In this document: piece by piece, positions 1 through 4,393 of the stretch
How positions within the stretch are numbered: the first letter of the stretch is position 1
How the letters are laid out: the number at the start of each line of letters is the position of its first letter
NCBI GenBank assembly: GCA_021796135.1
Contig: JAJYOQ010000200.1
Span: forward strand, 1 to 7,367
DNA length: 7,367 nucleotides
Reading direction: 5' to 3'
Origin: Bacteroidota bacterium
GTDB lineage: Bacteria; Bacteroidota; Ignavibacteria; Ignavibacteriales; Ignavibacteriaceae
Translations under genes and position numbers: made by a program
Notes under the pieces: generated by a model
The model's database searches: none
What the model was told of the DNA's origin: nothing
Seen by the model: the letters and a program-made list of their open reading frames with translations, nothing else

Positions 1-1
1 A

Positions 2-601
2 CAACCTGAATTCAACCTTAACCTTGATTATGGTACACCTACAGTTAATTTAATTTATAGTAGACCGTCTTATAAAGAAATGCTTAAAAGGAAATATGAT
101 TTACAGTTCTATAAAATTCATGGCTCTTTAAATTGGCTAAAATGTCCTAGTTGCAATCGATTATATGTAAGTCCTGAAGAGAAATCTGGAATTATAGAAA
201 CAGATCTTAACGTCAAATGTAGGTATTGTTCTGAAATATTTACATTTGAAACAGGAGATTACCGTGGAATATATTTGGAACCGCAAATTATTTATCCAAC
301 CTTTATGAAGGACCTATCCAATATTCACTTTAATCAAATTTGGGATAATGCCTCTGTAGTGTTGAGTGAAGCTTCGAATATTGTTTTCATCGGCTATTCT
401 TTTCAACAAGCGGACTATGAAATTAGGCAATTACTTTCTCGCAAAGTCCCGAACAATAGTAAAATTACCGTAGTGTTAAATGATAGCAATAATATAGAAA
501 CTTTTGGACGTTATCATAATTTTTTTGGAAAACGGACATATGAAAAATTTGATTGCGGTGCAGAAGTTTTCGTAAAAGATTATATGCAAGGTTATTTATG
601 A
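2..601 (+). CDS. SIR2-like (sirtuin-fold) protein, C-terminal part; 5' end outside window
   Basis: The reading frame is already open at base 2, so the N-terminus lies upstream; the ATG at base 80 is probably an internal Met. Seen: KIHGSLNW (bases 113-136), whose His (119-121) matches the catalytic His of sirtuin folds; a CPSC pair (143-154) and a CRYC pair (218-229) forming a Cys4 zinc ribbon; LEPQIIYPTF, comparable to the sirtuin LRPxVVxF segment; and FIGYSFQQAD (from about 386), comparable to the GTS nucleotide-pocket motif. Bacterial SIR2-like proteins of this kind are often NADases of anti-phage systems (known of the family); the catalytic Asn normally lies earlier and cannot be seen here. 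The stop overlaps the hsdM start by four bases, so the two are probably co-transcribed and translationally coupled. A defence role is inferred. SIR2-fold membership is fairly secure, but the enzymatic activity is not shown. Confidence 0.82.
   Translation, partial: QPEFNLNLDYGTPTVNLIYSRPSYKEMLKRKYDLQFYKIHGSLNWLKCPSCNRLYVSPEEKSGIIETDLNVKCRYCSEIFTFETGDYRGIYLEPQIIYPTFMKDLSNIHFNQIWDNASVVLSEASNIVFIGYSFQQADYEIRQLLSRKVPNNSKITVVLNDSNNIETFGRYHNFFGKRTYEKFDCGAEVFVKDYMQGYL
598..601 (+). promoter_or_regulatory. ATGA stop/start overlap coupling sir2-like and hsdM
   Basis: The TGA ending the SIR2-like frame (599-601) lies inside ATGA, whose ATG (598-600) starts hsdM. A weak AAGG at 588-591 is the only Shine-Dalgarno-like sequence nearby. 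Such overlaps usually mean translational coupling by terminating ribosomes. An earlier in-frame ATG at 553 has no family support, because conserved HsdM sequence begins right after the 598 Met. Confidence 0.7.
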
Positions 602-2061
602 CTCTCCAACAACTCGAAAAATATCTTTGGGGCGCCGCTGTTTATTTACGCGGACATATTGACGCCGGTGATTATAAGCAGTATATCTTCCCGCTTTTGT
701 TCTTCAAGCGTATTTGTGATGTTTATGATGAAGAATTTGAGCTTGCACTAAAAGAAAGTAATGACGATCTTGATTTTGCATCCTTCGAAGAAAACCATCG
801 CTTCCAGGTTCCCAAATGCGCTCACTGGAATAATGTAAGAGAGCAAACGGTTAATGTTGGAATGGCAATTCAGAAATCACTTCGTAAAATCGAAAAGGCT
901 AATCCCGATACTCTTTACGGAATATTTGGTGATGCAACCTGGACAAACAAAGACCGTCTCTCCGACGAAACTCTTATTAACCTTATCGAACATTTCTCTC
1001 AGCACAAATTAAATATTGCAAATGTTCCTGATGACCAGCTTGGCAACGGTTACGAATATTTAATAAAGCAATTTGCTGATGACAGCGGACATACAGCAGC
1101 CGAGTTTTATACTAACAGAACAGTAGTCAGATTGATGACACTAATAATGGATCCTCAACCCGGCGAAAGTGTTTACGACCCCACTTGTGGTTCCGGTGGT
1201 TTGCTGCTTAATTGTGCTTTGCAATTAAAGGATGCCGGGAAAGAATATAGAACTTTAAAATTATATGGACAGGAAATAAATCTTCTTACCTCTGCAATCG
1301 CAAGAATGAATATGTTCCTGCACGGTATTGAAGAATTCCAAATTGTAAGAGGCAACACTCTTAGCAATCCTGCTTTTTTACAAAATGATGAATTGCAAAA
1401 GTTTAATATAGTACTTGCCAATCCGCCTTACTCATTAAAAAGCTGGGATAGAAAATCTTTTGAAAGCGATCCCTACGGTAGAAATATTTGGGGCACACCG
1501 CCTCAAGGAACTGCCGATTATGCTTTCCAGCAGCATATAATGAAAAGCCTTGATGAAAATAACGGCAGATGCATTGTATTATGGCCTCATGGAGTTTTAT
1601 TTCGAGATTCAGAATCAGAGATGCGACGCAAAATGGTTGAGAGTGATGTTGTTGAATGTGTTATAAGCCTGGGACCTAAATTATTCTACAACTCTCCTAT
1701 GTATTCTTGTTTGCTGATATGTAACAATAATAAGGCTAAAGAACGGAAAAAGAAAATATTATTTATACAAGCTGTGAATGAAGTAAGAGAAGAAAAGACC
1801 ATTAGTTTCTTAGATGAAGAACATATACAAAAAATTCTTAAGGCTTATTTAAGTTTTGAAGAGAAAGATGGTTTCACTTCAGTTGTGGATATTGATAAAA
1901 TTCTTGAAGATAAAAATGCGAGGTTAAGCGTACAGTTGTATGTTAGACGTAATGGTAAAAATACTTCTGATACATTAGAGGATTTGATGAGTAATTGGAA
2001 AGAAAGCAATCATAAATTGCATAATTCTATGAAGTCTTTATTTGAATTGTTGGAGAAATAA
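598..2061 (+). CDS. hsdM: Type I restriction-modification DNA methyltransferase subunit HsdM
   Basis: This 487-residue protein has the usual HsdM length. It would transfer methyl groups from S-adenosylmethionine to adenine N6, as two copies with one HsdS, and also form part of the restriction complex. Domains seen: a helical HsdM N-terminal domain (about residues 5-130, beginning LEKYLWGAAVYLRG); FYTNR at 170-174, where many homologues have FYTPR; the SAM-binding motif DPTCGSGG at 194-201; and the catalytic NPPY motif at 275-278, typical of N6-adenine methylases. The C-terminal helical tail is present. All core motifs are intact and in order. The start at 598 is chosen because the conserved N-terminal domain follows immediately and because it makes an ATGA overlap with the SIR2-like gene. 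hsdS follows directly. The host-side function is well supported; the recognition sequence cannot be read from this subunit. Confidence 0.96.
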   Translation: MTLQQLEKYLWGAAVYLRGHIDAGDYKQYIFPLLFFKRICDVYDEEFELALKESNDDLDFASFEENHRFQVPKCAHWNNVREQTVNVGMAIQKSLRKIEKANPDTLYGIFGDATWTNKDRLSDETLINLIEHFSQHKLNIANVPDDQLGNGYEYLIKQFADDSGHTAAEFYTNRTVVRLMTLIMDPQPGESVYDPTCGSGGLLLNCALQLKDAGKEYRTLKLYGQEINLLTSAIARMNMFLHGIEEFQIVRGNTLSNPAFLQNDELQKFNIVLANPPYSLKSWDRKSFESDPYGRNIWGTPPQGTADYAFQQHIMKSLDENNGRCIVLWPHGVLFRDSESEMRRKMVESDVVECVISLGPKLFYNSPMYSCLLICNNNKAKERKKKILFIQAVNEVREEKTISFLDEEHIQKILKAYLSFEEKDGFTSVVDIDKILEDKNARLSVQLYVRRNGKNTSDTLEDLMSNWKESNHKLHNSMKSLFELLEK

Positions 2062-2068
2062 AATAGCT

Positions 2069-3232
2069 GTGATATTAAATATTGATAAATCGAATTGGGT
2101 TTTAACTAAATTAGGTGAAATAGCATTTGACATTAATGATCGAATTGATAATCCTTCAACTTCAGGATATAATCGCTTTGTTGGACTTGAACATTTTGTT
2201 TCTGGAGATCTTAAAATTAAAAATTGGGGAACAACCGAAAATCTTGTATCGGCAATGAAAAAGTTTAAAGCTGGCGATGTGCTTTTTGCTAGAAGAAATG
2301 CTCATTTAAGACGTGCTTCAATGGTCGATTTTGATGGAGTTTGTTCTGGCGATGCATTTGTTCTTAGAGAGAACCATAACAATATAGTCCGCGGCTTTCT
2401 TGCATTTATACTTAATACTGATACACTTTGGGATTATGCAATAGCTAATGCCGCAGGTACAATGTCGAAAAGAGTTAAATGGAGAGACCTTGCAAATTAT
2501 GAATTCCTTTTCCCACCAAAAGCCCAACAAGCTAAAATTGCTGAACTACTTTGGGCTGCGGATGAAAATGAAGAAAGATTGTTAAAACTGAAAGAAATAT
2601 TCTTAATCTTGTCGTATTCTTTGCTTAGAGACGAGTTAAAGAAGCTGAATGGAAAAACTCGACCATTATCAGCAGTTTTAATTGAAAAGAAGCTTAGAAG
2701 TCAACCACCGCATAATTATGATAAATATCTTGGTTTGGAAAATATTGAGCCAGCAACTTTATATAGTTCTGATTATCAGGATTCATCAAACGTTCAAGCT
2801 CAATGTGCAGTTATAAAAACTGGTGATTTATGCTATAGTAAACTAAGACCTTATTTGGACAAAGCTTTTATTGCTACATTTGATTGTGTTGCTTCTACAG
2901 AAGTATTGGTATTCGATACAGTAAATGGAATTAGCAAAGAATATATACTTTACACTTTACACAGTAGGGAATTTATTAACTATGTATCTGACCAAGGTTT
3001 CGGAACAAAAATGCCAAGAGTTAATCAAAAAATAATTGGAGACTACAGAATAAAAATTTTATCTAATTCAGATCAAAAAAAATTGTTGGAGAAATTACAA
3101 GAAATAGAAAAACAGAAAAATATAGTTATAGAATTTTTAAGTAATAGCAGATTATTGAAATCTCAATTAATTAATAACTCACCTTACGCAATAATATTTA
3201 TTTCAGATTTTTTGATCTTCAGAATTTCATAG
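2069..3232 (+). CDS. hsdS: Type I restriction-modification specificity subunit HsdS, with IS-derived C-terminal tail
   Basis: HsdS selects the bipartite DNA target; each target recognition domain (TRD) reads one half-site. The protein is two half-repeats. The first has VGLEHF, KAGDVLFARRNAHLRRA and, after the TRD, PPKAQQAKIAELL (about residue 149) leading into a central helix. The second has LGLENIEP, KTGDLCYSKLRPYLDKA and, after the TRD, a coiled-coil-like helix (about 335-370, DQKKLLEKLQEIEKQK). The TRDs lie at about 8-150 and 198-333. The start is uncertain: GTG at 2069 puts WVLTKLGEIA near the N-terminus as usual and leaves 7 bp after hsdM, with GGAG at 2052-2055 (spacing of 13 is long); in-frame TTG at 2042 would overlap hsdM. 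Length is 387 residues from GTG. The last 18 residues (from 3176) come from the IS plus its target; the pre-insertion protein would end KIFSNP, at 375 residues. All recognition and helical regions precede the junction, so function is probably retained. Confidence 0.92.
   Translation: MILNIDKSNWVLTKLGEIAFDINDRIDNPSTSGYNRFVGLEHFVSGDLKIKNWGTTENLVSAMKKFKAGDVLFARRNAHLRRASMVDFDGVCSGDAFVLRENHNNIVRGFLAFILNTDTLWDYAIANAAGTMSKRVKWRDLANYEFLFPPKAQQAKIAELLWAADENEERLLKLKEIFLILSYSLLRDELKKLNGKTRPLSAVLIEKKLRSQPPHNYDKYLGLENIEPATLYSSDYQDSSNVQAQCAVIKTGDLCYSKLRPYLDKAFIATFDCVASTEVLVFDTVNGISKEYILYTLHSREFINYVSDQGFGTKMPRVNQKIIGDYRIKILSNSDQKKLLEKLQEIEKQKNIVIEFLSNSRLLKSQLINNSPYAIIFISDFLIFRIS
3171..3177 (+). repeat. Left target-site duplication of the IS (TTAATAA)
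   Basis: TTAATAA directly precedes the left inverted repeat and is identical to the seven bases directly after the right one. The target is symmetric (TTA-A-TAA), so the inverted-repeat match runs three bases into it on each side, to 16 bp. A shorter duplication (5 bp, TAATA) with 14-bp repeats cannot be strictly excluded. The seven-base reading gives the longest direct repeat. Confidence 0.78.
3178..3190 (+). repeat. Left terminal inverted repeat of the IS
   Basis: CTCACCTTACGCA is the exact reverse complement of 4344-4356. Further inward, 3191 onward resembles the complement of the sequence left of 4344 only loosely, with a gap, so 13 bp is the secure repeat. This end is read through in frame as part of the hybrid hsdS tail. 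Confidence 0.92.
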
Positions 3233-4292
3233 CAAAGCAAGCCTTCATATTTTCAAGTTCCTGTAAAGCAGCACGATTAGCTGATATATATATTCTCGAC
3301 CTTAGAGCACTCTGATTTACTTTTGCTTTTATACTTAAACTCTCCAATTTGAAAAAAGCATAGATTGATGCAAATATATGATTACTTTGTGTACGTACTC
3401 TTTTTGTTGGAGACTTGCATAATGAAGCGTGTTGCTTTAACGACTTGTGATATTCTTCTACTTTCCATCGTCTTTGATAGATCGCTATTATGTTATCGTA
3501 TGTTAATGTTAGTTCGCTGCTAACCAAATAAAGAACGCCTTGAGTCCCATCATCGTTTTTGAAGACTTGCTTTATTAATAAAAGCGGAAAGCTTACTGCC
3601 TCTAAATATATATTATATCTAACGCCCTCTTTTAGTTCAACTTCACTTACTGTAACATACTTACCATTAAGTTTATCTTTTCTACTCAGTGCTATTTTTC
3701 TGTTTGTTTTTATTGGCATAATAAATTCTTTTTCCAACTCTGTTTTTACATACATCATATTCTCACTGGAGGCATACCATACATCATTTAACACATATTT
3801 GAATCTTATATTATTTTTTACACAAACCTTTAACATTTCAAGACATTGTTCGTTTTTTGTCTTTTCACTTACTCTTTTTTCCTTTCCCGTTTTTTTATCT
3901 GTTACTGTTTTTGTCTTCCTAACTATATCATAAACTACCGGGACTCTTACTCCTTTACTATAATATAGTGCTGATATAATATTTATTCCCTTTACTGATC
4001 TTCCTTTACTATGGTCATAATGCCAATTGACAATTTCATTCTCATCGGTACTTGGCTTTTCCTCTATAGAATCATCTATTATTATTACTCCATCTTTACT
4101 TGAAATCTCTTTTACAATTGGCTTTGTCAATTCCCATAACTTTGCTGATGTAAAATCCTCTGAACTTAAAAATCGCGTCACCTTATCGTGACTTATTTCT
4201 CCTTCTGCCAACATAGACAAACCCGTTGCTGTCGTATAGGAAAATGAACTCAATAAGTAATCTGAATACGTTTCCAATAGTTGCTTATCCAT
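3219..4292 (-). CDS. IS4-like DDE transposase (357 residues)
   Basis: This enzyme would cut and rejoin DNA at the IS ends to move the element. Seen: IIIDDS (Asp73/Asp74), giving the first catalytic acid; VLNDVWYAS (Asp170), the second; and YQRRWKVEEYHKSLK at 272-286, exactly the Y-(2)-R-(3)-E-(6)-K signature with Glu279 as the catalytic acid. HYDHSKGRSVKG at 91-102 and a beta-rich stretch lie between the catalytic residues. No frameshift or internal stop is present, so it may be active. The start is supported by a good Shine-Dalgarno sequence four bases upstream. The gene converges on hsdS and overlaps its hybrid 3' end by 14 bp (3219-3232). An IS701-type assignment is the main alternative to IS4. 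Confidence 0.94.
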   Translation of the reverse strand: MDKQLLETYSDYLLSSFSYTTATGLSMLAEGEISHDKVTRFLSSEDFTSAKLWELTKPIVKEISSKDGVIIIDDSIEEKPSTDENEIVNWHYDHSKGRSVKGINIISALYYSKGVRVPVVYDIVRKTKTVTDKKTGKEKRVSEKTKNEQCLEMLKVCVKNNIRFKYVLNDVWYASSENMMYVKTELEKEFIMPIKTNRKIALSRKDKLNGKYVTVSEVELKEGVRYNIYLEAVSFPLLLIKQVFKNDDGTQGVLYLVSSELTLTYDNIIAIYQRRWKVEEYHKSLKQHASLCKSPTKRVRTQSNHIFASIYAFFKLESLSIKAKVNQSALRSRIYISANRAALQELENMKACFAMKF

Positions 4293-4295
4293 TGA

Positions 4296-4302
4296 CCACC
4301 TC
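4296..4302 (-). promoter_or_regulatory. Ribosome binding site of the transposase gene
   Basis: Read on the - strand, GAGGTGG lies just upstream of the ATG at 4290-4292. GAGGTG matches the anti-Shine-Dalgarno sequence and ends four bases before the start codon, which fixes the transposase start. It is stronger than anything found upstream of the R-M genes here. Confidence 0.7.
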
Positions 4303-4343
4303 GTAAATTTTCTATCACAAAATTAACAATTATCAATATCTTC

Positions 4344-4356
4344 TGCGTAAGGTGAG
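4344..4356 (-). repeat. Right terminal inverted repeat of the IS
   Basis: TGCGTAAGGTGAG is the exact reverse complement of 3178-3190. It lies on the 5' side of the transposase gene, with about 50 bp between it and the start codon to hold the transposase promoter. Confidence 0.92.
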
Positions 4357-4363
4357 TTAATAA
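4357..4363 (+). repeat. Right target-site duplication of the IS (TTAATAA)
   Basis: TTAATAA directly follows the right inverted repeat and is identical to 3171-3177. Joining the flanks at one copy of this repeat restores the hsdS reading frame, which independently supports these boundaries. Confidence 0.78.
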
Positions 4364-4382
4364 AATATTTTCTAATCCATAA
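4364..4382 (+). pseudogene. Displaced native 3' end of hsdS
   Basis: If 3177 is joined to 4364, the hsdS frame continues as AAA (two bases from the left flank, one from the right), then ATA TTT TCT AAT CCA TAA, giving KIFSNP and a stop at 4380-4382. This is the original end of hsdS, now cut off from the gene by the IS. It leaves 11 bp (4383-4393) before the hsdR start, a normal operon spacing. Confidence 0.75.
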
Positions 4383-4393
4383 TATTTAAATAG

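Larger units (their letters stand above)
3178..4356 (-). mobile_element. Insertion sequence, 1179 bp, IS4-like DDE transposase
   Basis: This is a compact element bounded by perfect 13-bp inverted repeats (CTCACCTTACGCA at the left, its complement at the right), flanked by a 7-bp direct repeat and filled by one transposase gene on the - strand. Ends and transposase are all intact and the duplication is perfect, so the insertion may be fairly recent (inference). The transposase C-terminal signature points to IS4 or a close relative such as IS701. The short length, and duplication lengths that vary within IS4-type groups, leave the exact family open. The element sits at the very end of hsdS, in the opposite orientation to the host operon. 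Confidence 0.93.

Noticed and set aside
553..597. An earlier hsdM start adding 15 residues
   Set aside because: The extension (MRCRSFRKRLYARLF) overlaps the SIR2-like gene out of frame and has no HsdM family character; the ATGA start at 598 fits better.
3190..3240. Possible bidirectional terminator between convergent hsdS and transposase ends
   Set aside because: The T-rich run has only a four-base AGAT/ATCT pairing around it, with no GC-rich stem, so it is not a credible terminator.
3559..3933. A 124-residue open frame on the + strand inside the IS
   Set aside because: It lies antisense to the well-supported transposase, is rich in Ser/Phe/Leu as expected of a complement of coding AT-rich DNA, and has no recognisable domain.
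4303..4343. Possible transposase promoter on the - strand, including a TAATTTTG that resembles the Bacteroidota TAnnTTTG -7 element
   Set aside because: No matching upstream element lies at the expected distance, and such matches are common by chance in AT-rich DNA.
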